Part shown: piece by piece, positions 1-6,557 of the stretch
Numbering within the stretch: the stretch's first letter is position 1
How the letters are laid out: each line of letters opens with the position of its first letter
Origin: Desulfuromonadaceae bacterium
Lineage (GTDB): Bacteria; Desulfobacterota; Desulfuromonadia; Geobacterales; Pseudopelobacteraceae
Assembly (NCBI GenBank): GCA_028686145.1
Contig: JAQUCQ010000139.1
Location: 1-8,246 of the forward strand
Direction of reading: 5' to 3'
Length of the DNA stretch: 8,246 nt
Position numbers and translations under genes: made by a program
The notes under the pieces: generated by a model
What the model saw: only the letters and a program-made list of their open reading frames with translations
Database searches by the model: none
Told to the model about the DNA's origin: nothing

Positions 1-766
1 TGTGGATATGATCGGATACGGCCCGTAACATGTCGTCATAGAGGCCGGTCCATGGATCAGGTTCGATGATGATGATTTTGCGAAAATACCTTTTCAGTTG
101 TGAAAGAATTCTACAGATATAGTCAAGGGGAGGCATTTGCCAGAACGCCAGGATATCAATGAGTACAAAATCTTTCTGGTAGGGAGATGAATAGTGCAAA
201 AGATCTTGCAAAGGCAGCAGTGGCACGTCCCAGCCATTGGATGCAAGCGATGATTGAATACGATACCCGAATTCGCACTTCCTGGAACCCGGTCCGAACT
301 GAAATTCCCGAAAAAAAACATTACCAGTGACGGATGCATTAATGTTCTGAGCATAGTCGAGTTCAATCAGTTCATTCTGCTTAAGCGGTTCACACTTGAG
401 CTTGTGAGCCAGTACCACCTCGGGACTAAGGGCGATAAGGAGCTGCAGTATTGCTCCCGAAATGTCAGATGACGCTTCGGACTTCGCCAGGATACAGTCG
501 GAGAACACAGTGAAAATGGTATTTGCAAGATATGATCTGTCGTCAGGCGGAATATTGCTGAAATCCAGCTGTTGTGTCAATTGAGCAAACTCGTTAAATT
601 TGCCAGTAGCAAGCAGTGCACCCAAGGTTAGCAAATTAGCTTCTGTATCCGCTTTTGATAAACCATCAAAATCGAGTGAGGATGTAACAACCTCGCAAAT
701 ACGGGGCCGGGATACTGAATAAAGCAAGCTGTTCATGTAAGAGCTGATTTTTTCTTGATTTACCAT
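1..766 (-). CDS. Unrecognised protein, C-terminus beyond the left edge; possible glycosyltransferase-like
   Basis: An open frame of 255 codons with no stop, from the ATG at 766 to the left edge. It fills a stretch that would otherwise look empty. A good ribosome site precedes it and the gap to the PLP gene is only 42 bases, so it belongs to the operon. Residues 1-125 look helical (for example ANLLTLGALLATGKF, 43-57). From about 135 the pattern changes: IELDYAQNIN (134-143), FREFQFGPGSRKCEFGYR (152-169), then strands KDFVLIDILAF (198-208) and RKIIIIEPDPW (229-239) separated by a helix. That looks like a Rossmann-type half-domain as in GT-B glycosyltransferases, and the context (surface sugar) fits. 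I do not recognise the family, so the function is open. GC is lower than in the PLP gene. A run of eight T lies in the coding strand at 318-311, with an intact frame on both sides. Confidence 0.72.
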   Translation of the reverse strand, partial: MVNQEKISSYMNSLLYSVSRPRICEVVTSSLDFDGLSKADTEANLLTLGALLATGKFNEFAQLTQQLDFSNIPPDDRSYLANTIFTVFSDCILAKSEASSDISGAILQLLIALSPEVVLAHKLKCEPLKQNELIELDYAQNINASVTGNVFFREFQFGPGSRKCEFGYRIQSSLASNGWDVPLLPLQDLLHYSSPYQKDFVLIDILAFWQMPPLDYICRILSQLKRYFRKIIIIEPDPWTGLYDDMLRAVSDHIH

Positions 767-771
767 AGATG

Positions 772-780
772 CCTTTCCTC
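772..780 (-). promoter_or_regulatory. Ribosome binding site of the left-edge gene
   Basis: GAGGAAAGG on the minus strand, five bases before the ATG at 766. It supports this start and shows independent translation, although the reading frame is the same as that of the PLP gene before it. Confidence 0.6.
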
Positions 781-808
781 TCGGATGCTCATTCAGTTGG
801 TTGCCGAG

Positions 809-2020
809 CTAGGTTGTGGCAGCAATGAATTGTGCTAAAACTTCCAACACGTACTCCATTTCCTCAACCCCTACATCCTGGTGGGCTCCGATGTGGATGC
901 CGTTGTGTCCCATGTACTCAGCGTTGGGAAACTGTCCCAGTTTATACCCCAGATACGCGAAACCGCGACACTGGGTCGGCATGGAGGCAAAGAGGGTCCG
1001 TGTCTCGATGCCGCTTTTCTCCAAATGCTGGGTCAACTGGGCTCTGGTAAAGGGAGCGCCTTCATTGATAATGATCGGGATAGCATGGGGACCGATCTGC
1101 TCATATGGTTCTTCTTTAATGGTTGACAGATAGGGGGCAAAACGGTCAAAGCGTTCCAGGACATACATCAGGTTGTTGTGACGCTTTTTGAGGATCTCGT
1201 AGTAGATCTCCATAGCCCCGATGCCGATAGCGGCCTCCAATTCATTCATCTTGCAGGAATAGCCGATGCGGTCGAACGTGAAACGGATATCCTCCCCACC
1301 CTCTCCCCGGAACCGCTTGTCGCAATACGTTACCGTATCTACGTTCATAACGCAGCGCTTGCAGGTGCAGTTTCTTCCGTGGGATCTCAATGAGCGGAGT
1401 ATCTCACCGTATTCCACGTTGTTGGTGGTGATGACTCCCCCTTCGCCGGTGGTGATGATGTGGGCCACATAGGTGCTGAAGGCCGCCAGGTCAGCCAGAC
1501 TGCCTGCCGGTTTCCCCTTGTAGAGCGCCCCGTGGGCCTCGGCAGCATCCTCGACTACCAGCAGGCCATGTTTTTTGGCAATTGCGTTGATAGTGTCCAT
1601 TTCGGCAGGCTTGCCCATCAGGTGCACCGGCATGATAGCCCTGGTTCTGGGAGTGATGACGGCTTCTATCAGGCTCGGGTCAATGTTGAGGGTTTCCCTC
1701 TCTATATCTACAAAAACCGGTGTGAAACCGGCATGCAGCACTGCGTTTCCGGTGGCTACGAAGGAGAGAGCGGGAACAATGACTTCGTCGCCCCGTTGTG
1801 CGCCAAAGTCATGCAGTACGGCCAGGGCCAAGGTATCGGCATCGGTGCCGGTACTGACAGCTACCGCTTCCCTGACGCCGACGAGGGCGGCAAAGCGGTC
1901 TTCAAACTCTCGCACCAGACGGCCGCAGGAGATGCGTTTGCTCTCCAGAGACTCTGCGATCAGTCGTTTGGCGGTTTCGGTGATGGTGATGGTGCCGAAG
2001 GGAATAGTCATTTTCTGCAT
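809..2020 (-). CDS. PLP-dependent nucleotide-sugar 3-dehydratase-like protein (DegT/DnrJ/EryC1 family, His in place of Lys)
   Basis: A 403-residue fold-type I PLP protein. STGTDADTLAL (56-66), VPALSFVATGNAVLHAG (82-98) and VVEDAAEAHG (155-164, Asp158 for the pyridine nitrogen) are DegT-family elements. The stretch that normally carries the Schiff-base lysine reads STYVAHIITTGEGG (182-195), with His187 in its place. That swap marks the sugar 3-dehydratases ColD and RfbH (E1), which remove the C3 hydroxyl of a 4-keto-6-deoxy sugar. A second RfbH-like trait follows: GRNCTC (215-220) to CDKRF (233-237), with cysteines 218, 220, 223 and 233 that could hold an iron-sulfur cluster. RfbH itself uses [2Fe-2S] and a reductase; no reductase is in the window. 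The start at 2020 has GGAG ten bases upstream; Met4 is a possible alternative. It lies 47 bases after the radical SAM gene. Confidence 0.85.
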   Translation of the reverse strand: MQKMTIPFGTITITETAKRLIAESLESKRISCGRLVREFEDRFAALVGVREAVAVSTGTDADTLALAVLHDFGAQRGDEVIVPALSFVATGNAVLHAGFTPVFVDIERETLNIDPSLIEAVITPRTRAIMPVHLMGKPAEMDTINAIAKKHGLLVVEDAAEAHGALYKGKPAGSLADLAAFSTYVAHIITTGEGGVITTNNVEYGEILRSLRSHGRNCTCKRCVMNVDTVTYCDKRFRGEGGEDIRFTFDRIGYSCKMNELEAAIGIGAMEIYYEILKKRHNNLMYVLERFDRFAPYLSTIKEEPYEQIGPHAIPIIINEGAPFTRAQLTQHLEKSGIETRTLFASMPTQCRGFAYLGYKLGQFPNAEYMGHNGIHIGAHQDVGVEEMEYVLEVLAQFIAATT

Positions 2021-2067
2021 ACTCTTTGTTCTCCGAGTCCTGAAACCAGGATAAGATTTCTATCGTA

Positions 2068-3531
2068 CTAATATTTTCGTTTGAGTCGGGTTTTGCTCAT
2101 TTCGACCAGATGTCCCTTTACCCTGCTCCCGAATTTAAGTTCAACCATGTCAAGATAGGCTGGATTGGCAAAGTAGCGGTGAAAGGCATCATCCCTGAAG
2201 CGGATAACCTCCCTGGCGGAAAGGGCGTGAGTCGGCAGCGGGAGCATGTCATAGCCGTGCTGGGAAAAGTCATGCCACTCCGCCGGCAACTCCCACCCCT
2301 CGTGGACGGCCATTTCATAGAGCTTTGATCCGGGATAGGCCATGGCACAGTAGAAGTTGATAAATTCGCAGTTGAGATCCATGGCCAGCTGCAGAGTCTC
2401 CTCCATGGTCTCCAGGGTGTCGTCGGGAAGGCCGAAGATAAAGTTTCCGATAACTCTGATACCGTGCTCCTGGATGGAGCGCACCAGAGCCTTGATGTCA
2501 CGGGCCTGCATCCGTTTGTCGGCGCCGTCGCGCACGGACGGGTCGGCCGACTCGATCCCCAAAGCCAGCCAGTTGATGCCTGCCTGCTTCATACGGGCCA
2601 GATTGGCCGTCTTAACCGTATCGACCCTGGCATAGGCCCAAATATTCAGGTCGAGCTTACGGGCGATGATACCCTCAACAATGGCCATGTAGTGCTGTTC
2701 CTTGAGAACGAACAGTTCATCGACGATTTTGAGGTTCCTGACGCCATAGCTGTCCACCAGCAGAGCAATCTCTTCCAACACCCGTTCGGGGGAACGGTAA
2801 CGGATACCCGGCTTGCCAAACGGGGCGTTGATACAGCAAAAGACGCAGTTGTACGGACACCCCAGACTGGTGTAGATCGCACCGTATGGGGAACGGTGTT
2901 CCAGATCATCGAAACAGTGCCAGTTATGGGCGCGGTAGACATTCATCGGCAGCAGATCCCAAGCCGCGATGGGCAGGTAGCTGTCGAGGCTGCTGATCAG
3001 CGGAGCACGGGGATTGGAACGGAGAGTGGTACCTTCCCGATACCAAAGACCGGGAACAGCGGAGAGGTCGGGGTTCGGAGCAGCCAGCTCTTCCAGTAAC
3101 GCCTTGAGACTGTCGGGACCTTCACCTTCGATGACGAAATCAACCGATTCGTCACGCAGGGTGCGCTCGGGAAGTGCAGAGGGGTGCAAACCTCCCATGG
3201 CAATCCGCCCGGCCTTCTGAGTACTCAACGCACGACAAATGGCCCCGGCAATAGTCATGTTTTGGGTGGAAGCGGATGGTTGTGAACCATAGACGATCAC
3301 ACAGGTTAGCAAGGGGTTGAGTGCTGCAGCACGCCGTGCGGTTTCGACAGGTGCAATATTCTCGGCATTGGCGTCGATGATGGCAACACGGAAGCCTTCC
3401 TGGCGCAAGTAGGATGCCAATACCGCCACCCAGAAAGGGGGTTCGATGGCAGCCAGCTCGGCTCCGAGTCCCTGATATACCTGTTTGCGGTCACCTGGGT
3501 TTATCAGCACAATATCCAAGATCTCAGCCAT
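2068..3531 (-). CDS. Cobalamin-binding radical SAM protein (class B type)
   Basis: A 487-residue protein with two parts. The N-terminal 1-170 region looks like a B12-binding Rossmann domain: VLINPGD (8-14), VLASYLRQEGFRVAIID (37-53), GGLHPSALPE (113-122) and FVIEGEGPDSL (132-142). The radical SAM core has the 4Fe-4S motif CPYNCVFC (Cys225, Cys229, Cys232), with a further Cys233, and later NFIFGLPDDT (363-372), typical of this superfamily. The C-terminal 60 residues are helical and basic. Class B members often methylate unactivated carbons but also do other radical chemistry, so the reaction cannot be read from sequence. It starts 18 bases after E1-beta with only a weak GAAGTG site, and is followed by the PLP enzyme. 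In this operon it probably modifies the nucleotide sugar or the finished glycan. It is visibly richer in GC than the E1 genes. Confidence 0.85.
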   Translation of the reverse strand: MAEILDIVLINPGDRKQVYQGLGAELAAIEPPFWVAVLASYLRQEGFRVAIIDANAENIAPVETARRAAALNPLLTCVIVYGSQPSASTQNMTIAGAICRALSTQKAGRIAMGGLHPSALPERTLRDESVDFVIEGEGPDSLKALLEELAAPNPDLSAVPGLWYREGTTLRSNPRAPLISSLDSYLPIAAWDLLPMNVYRAHNWHCFDDLEHRSPYGAIYTSLGCPYNCVFCCINAPFGKPGIRYRSPERVLEEIALLVDSYGVRNLKIVDELFVLKEQHYMAIVEGIIARKLDLNIWAYARVDTVKTANLARMKQAGINWLALGIESADPSVRDGADKRMQARDIKALVRSIQEHGIRVIGNFIFGLPDDTLETMEETLQLAMDLNCEFINFYCAMAYPGSKLYEMAVHEGWELPAEWHDFSQHGYDMLPLPTHALSAREVIRFRDDAFHRYFANPAYLDMVELKFGSRVKGHLVEMSKTRLKRKY

Positions 3532-3549
3532 GATTTACAACACTTCGCA

Positions 3550-4611
3550 TCAAAACGGACCTTTGAATGTTTTGTGTACTTCCTTTACATATTCTTCTGA
3601 TGGAAGCTGCTTGCCGTGGTCAAACCGGTCAAAGCAGAGCGAGTAAATCGAGTCCACCAGGTTGGCCATGTCAGGGTAGTACCAATGTTCCAACCGATGA
3701 GCTGTCGGGCAGGGTGCTTTGGCCAGTGACAGGCACTTGATGGGAGCTCTAAGCACATTTGGTTCTCTTGTTGCAATTATGCGTGCGATCTCAGCACAGA
3801 CACCAAAAGACTCCCAACCGGTATCGGCAACTATGAGGCGACCGGTTTTACGTACACTCTCGATGATTAGATTCTCATCAGGGTGGGAGATGCAATGAAG
3901 ATCTATAATTTCAGCATCGAGGCCCGTCATCTCCTTGACATAGTTGGCAGCTCTGATGGCTTCTTCGACCATGATTGATGTTGCCACAATAGTTACATCT
4001 CCACCTTGACGTACCCTGAATGACGTAAATGGGTAGAATATTACATCTTCATCATCTTTTCGATCAAAGCTGTAGTCGTATAGCAGCCGGTGTTCAAGAG
4101 AAACCACCGGTGAGGCGCATGCGGAATTGGCATATATGTACGTGGCATAGGCCGTCCTGGCTGAGCTGGGCATTACGACATAAATACCAGGAATATGAGC
4201 AAAAAGTGCCTGCAAACTTTGAGAATGTTGTGCGCCCTGGCCCCAACTCCTTCCGACTATCGACCTGATCAGCATTGGGGTGGCAAAAAGGCCGCCATAC
4301 ATATAGCGATACTTGGCAATCGAATTCACCAGTTGGTTCATTGCCAACAGCATAAAGTCCGCACGTATATGGACATGGATGGGGTAGAGGCCGCTCAGGC
4401 TCGCCCCTAAAGCGAAGCCGGTCATCGAATCCTCCGCAAGCGGGGTTTCAAAGACCCGGTCGCTACCGAATTCCTTTTCAAGATTCAGCGTCGTTCCCAA
4501 TATCCCCACATGATCAGTCACACCCTGGCCGAAAAGAATCGTACGCTCATTCTTCTCCATTGCATGGCGCATGGCACGGGTGATTGCTCCTCGGTACGTG
4601 TCAGTTTTCAT
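3550..4611 (-). CDS. Thiamine-diphosphate-dependent E1 component, beta subunit (transketolase-like)
   Basis: A 353-residue beta half of the E1 heterotetramer, pairing with the gene just upstream. The N-terminal Pyr domain holds ETPLAEDSMTGFALG (55-69); Glu60 is at the position of the conserved Glu that activates the ThDP aminopyrimidine. GQGAQHSQSLQ (124-134) and the PGIYVVMPSS strand (141-150) are family hallmarks, as is SLEHRLLY (171-178). The C-terminal transketolase domain shows ESVRKTGRLIVADTGW (251-266). Length is slightly above the usual 325-340 because of a C-terminal tail from about 335. Start and upstream stop share one base (TAATG), with AAAGGA 11 bases before the ATG, so the subunits should be made in equal amounts. 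With no E2/E3 genes here, I infer acyl transfer to a sugar rather than to a lipoyl arm; an orphan acetoin or keto-acid dehydrogenase is the alternative. Confidence 0.86.
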   Translation of the reverse strand: MKTDTYRGAITRAMRHAMEKNERTILFGQGVTDHVGILGTTLNLEKEFGSDRVFETPLAEDSMTGFALGASLSGLYPIHVHIRADFMLLAMNQLVNSIAKYRYMYGGLFATPMLIRSIVGRSWGQGAQHSQSLQALFAHIPGIYVVMPSSARTAYATYIYANSACASPVVSLEHRLLYDYSFDRKDDEDVIFYPFTSFRVRQGGDVTIVATSIMVEEAIRAANYVKEMTGLDAEIIDLHCISHPDENLIIESVRKTGRLIVADTGWESFGVCAEIARIIATREPNVLRAPIKCLSLAKAPCPTAHRLEHWYYPDMANLVDSIYSLCFDRFDHGKQLPSEEYVKEVHKTFKGPF

Positions 4612-5531
4612 TAGTACACATCCTTTAGGAGTTCATCGTGGTCCGGAAACTCGCTTTTCTCGGCAAAGCAGACGGCTTCCAGTATTTCTGCTGTTATTTC
4701 ATCGCGATAGGCGTCCAAATCCCGATCAACAATGAGAGGATCACGTTTCTCCCACATAGTAATTGCGCTGGCATCTCGATGCTTCCTGTTGTGATCACAG
4801 GATACACCGACATGTTCTTTATAGCGGTAGGTTGCAATCTCTATGACAGCTGGTTTCGAGGCAGACCTTGCCTGTTCGATAAGAGGTCGTGCAGCGGCAA
4901 TTATGGTATCTATATTGAAGCTGTCCTCAATGTGTGCATAGGGAATCTGGTACGCACGCGCCAGGGCCTCAAGCCTATACGATTGCCTGCATTCAAGCGG
5001 AATATTGATGGCCAATCCGTTATTTTCTATCACGTAGACAAGTGGAAGTTGTTTGAGAGCGGAAAAATTCAGGCACTCGTGAAAAGTTCCTTCTTCAGTG
5101 GCGCCTTCACCGGTAAGGCACAGGACAATGTCCCCGTTCTTTTTGAGCTTGTCGGCATATGCCGCGCCTGTGGCATGAGAAAATACTGCCCCCACGATAG
5201 CTGAAGAGCCCATAAGTCCGGTAGAGGGATGACAGAGGTGCATTGAACCAGCCTTACCTTTGGCAATGCCGGTCTGTTTGCCATAAAGTTCGGCAAACAT
5301 GAGATTCAGATCTCCACCTTTGGCAAGGTAGGCGGCATGGCTCCGGTATGTTGTAAAGACCCTGTCGGTAGTTTGCAACAGCGACATGAGGGCTACGGTA
5401 TGCAGTTCCTGGCCGATTGAAAGATGCACTGGGCTTTGAATCACATCCGATGGGTAAAGTTCAATAATTTTTTCTTCCACCATCCGGATACGCAGTGCGT
5501 CGCGGAGCATGTTCTTGTGAGATACCGTCAT
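4611..5531 (-). CDS. Thiamine-diphosphate-dependent E1 component, alpha subunit (acyl-transferring, sugar-operon type)
   Basis: A 306-residue alpha half of an alpha2beta2 E1 enzyme of the pyruvate/acetoin/branched-chain dehydrogenase family, which decarboxylates or cleaves a keto donor on thiamine diphosphate. The ThDP/Mg motif runs from GEGATEEG (141-148) to the Asn pair ENNG (169-172). YRSHAAYL (62-69) and AGSMHL (94-99) are standard family elements. GEG instead of GDG is also found in branched-chain E1-alpha. The loop that is usually RGHS reads KEHVG (238-242), which keeps the histidine but changes its surroundings. An upstream in-frame GTG at 5543 would add four residues; I reject it because it abuts the GGAGGG ribosome site that places the start at 5531. 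No E2, E3 or lipoyl domain is present, so a role in central metabolism is unlikely. The stop overlaps the beta start (TAATG). Confidence 0.85.
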   Translation of the reverse strand: MTVSHKNMLRDALRIRMVEEKIIELYPSDVIQSPVHLSIGQELHTVALMSLLQTTDRVFTTYRSHAAYLAKGGDLNLMFAELYGKQTGIAKGKAGSMHLCHPSTGLMGSSAIVGAVFSHATGAAYADKLKKNGDIVLCLTGEGATEEGTFHECLNFSALKQLPLVYVIENNGLAINIPLECRQSYRLEALARAYQIPYAHIEDSFNIDTIIAAARPLIEQARSASKPAVIEIATYRYKEHVGVSCDHNRKHRDASAITMWEKRDPLIVDRDLDAYRDEITAEILEAVCFAEKSEFPDHDELLKDVY

Positions 5532-5535
5532 CCTT

Positions 5536-5541
5536 CCCTCC
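5536..5541 (-). promoter_or_regulatory. Ribosome binding site that fixes the E1-alpha start
   Basis: On the minus strand the sequence is GGAGGG, four bases before the ATG at 5531. It is the strongest Shine-Dalgarno match in the window. It directly follows the first two bases of the upstream GTG candidate, so the ATG at 5531 is the natural start. Confidence 0.7.
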
Positions 5542-5544
5542 ACT

Positions 5545-6534
5545 TTAATGGCATGCCAGTTCGTGTCTTACCTTTTCTCGGCAGTGATCAAGAAGGAACG
5601 CAACACTCTCTTCAAAGGTGTACTTTGGTTTCCAGTCGGTCTGATCAAGAAATTTTCTCGTGTCAGGAATCTGCAACGTGATGTCGGCAGGTCGTAACAG
5701 GGCTTGGTCTACACGTGACGGGATGGGGCATCTTGCCAGTCCCTTAAGCGTTTCCAAAAATTCTCCTACTGTAATTACGGTGCTTCCACCGATGTTGTAT
5801 GCCTCTCCAGGAGAACATTTTTCCAGTGCTATCCAGTAGGCTGTCATGGCATCGCGGACATCGATAAGAGTTCTGGTGGAATCCAGATTGCCATGGAGCA
5901 GCTCTTTTTGGAGTCCAGCCTCAATCCGGGCAACCTGCAAGGCAAACGAAGTCGCAAAAAGATCGGTCCTGCGAGGGTTGATATAGGCAAACATCCTTGT
6001 TCTTATAATCTTCATGCCGTAACTGAGAAAGTACGTATAACTCAGCAAATCCTGGGTAACCTTGGATACAGAATATGGGCTGGCGGCATTTATTGGACAC
6101 TCTTCCGTAATCGGTACATTCCGCGGGTCAACCTTGCCATAAACCTCGGAAGTGCTGCAGTGAAGAATAGACGGCGTAATGCCGAGCAGGCGGACTGCCT
6201 CAAACAGATGTGCTGTGCCCATGATGTTGTTGTGAAGAACCGAGAGTGGGGTCGTAAATGATGCCCGTACATTTGCGTGTGAAGCTATGTGGAAAATCGC
6301 ATCCGGCTGAACGGATTTCAAGGTCGATATCACCGAACTCAGGTCAGTAAGGTCGCATTCATGCATATCCAGACGATCCTTTATGGCATCCAGATTTGAA
6401 GAACTAGTTGTGCTGTGCCACCGACTGATGCCGCTTACGTTGACATCGGGATAGTTATTAACGATATGCTCAGCAAGATAACTGCCACCTGACCCTGCGA
6501 TCCCGGTTATTAACACTCTGCTGAAAGTTGTCAT
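5545..6534 (-). CDS. GDP-sugar 4,6-dehydratase-like extended SDR (GMD/WcbK/DmhA type)
   Basis: A 329-residue NAD(P)-dependent epimerase/dehydratase-family enzyme. The dinucleotide site TGIAGSGGSYLAE (10-22) matches the GMD pattern. Arg38 in GISRWHS (35-41) and DLTD (61-64) fit NADP and adenine binding. The active site is STSEVYG (127-133) plus YSVSK (154-158), giving Tyr154 and Lys158. Glu130 stands where GMD enzymes carry the acid/base Glu of the 4,6-dehydratase reaction. The tail (RPADI 281-285, IPDTRKF 289-295, WKPKYTFEESV 301-311) is the GMD/RMD type. Next to HddA/HddC the likely substrate is GDP-heptose and the product GDP-4-keto-6-deoxyheptose, as for DmhA/WcbK of 6-deoxyheptose pathways. 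It is somewhat shorter than classical GMD (about 340-370), so an RMD-type 4-reductase or a 4-oxidase cannot be excluded. It starts 23 bases after hddA, with GAGGA eight bases before the ATG. Confidence 0.8.
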   Translation of the reverse strand: MTTFSRVLITGIAGSGGSYLAEHIVNNYPDVNVSGISRWHSTTSSSNLDAIKDRLDMHECDLTDLSSVISTLKSVQPDAIFHIASHANVRASFTTPLSVLHNNIMGTAHLFEAVRLLGITPSILHCSTSEVYGKVDPRNVPITEECPINAASPYSVSKVTQDLLSYTYFLSYGMKIIRTRMFAYINPRRTDLFATSFALQVARIEAGLQKELLHGNLDSTRTLIDVRDAMTAYWIALEKCSPGEAYNIGGSTVITVGEFLETLKGLARCPIPSRVDQALLRPADITLQIPDTRKFLDQTDWKPKYTFEESVAFLLDHCREKVRHELACH

Positions 6535-6557
6535 GTGTATCGTCCTCTGAGCTGGGC

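Noticed and set aside
64..75. Short tandem repeat of gat (four copies)
   Set aside because: It encodes four isoleucines in a predicted strand of the left-edge protein and is too short to be a meaningful repeat array.
94..366. 90-codon minus-strand frame and an overlapping 72-codon plus-strand frame (254-472)
   Set aside because: Both overlap the 255-codon frame that starts at 766 with a good ribosome site; they have no such site and look like shadows.
2038..2051. Small inverted repeat (tcctg-aaac-cagga) between the radical SAM and PLP genes
   Set aside because: Only a five-base stem with no T run after it in the direction of transcription, so it is not a rho-independent terminator.
1460..2071. 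203-codon open frame on the plus strand
   Set aside because: It lies antisense to the PLP gene in a GC-rich stretch where stop codons are rare. Its translation resembles no family, while the minus strand shows clear motifs throughout.
2464..3099. 211-codon open frame on the plus strand
   Set aside because: Antisense shadow of the radical SAM gene, whose motifs run intact through the same region.
4638..5204. 188-codon open frame on the plus strand
   Set aside because: Antisense to the E1-alpha gene, which has complete ThDP motifs; no family features in the plus-strand frame.
3550..5531. E1 pair as the cell's pyruvate or acetoin dehydrogenase
   Set aside because: No E2, E3 or lipoyl domain is nearby and both flanks are sugar genes, so this is the weaker reading, though not excluded.
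5529..5543. GTG at 5543 as the start of E1-alpha
   Set aside because: The GTG abuts and overlaps the GGAGGG Shine-Dalgarno site that serves the ATG at 5531; it adds only four non-conserved residues.
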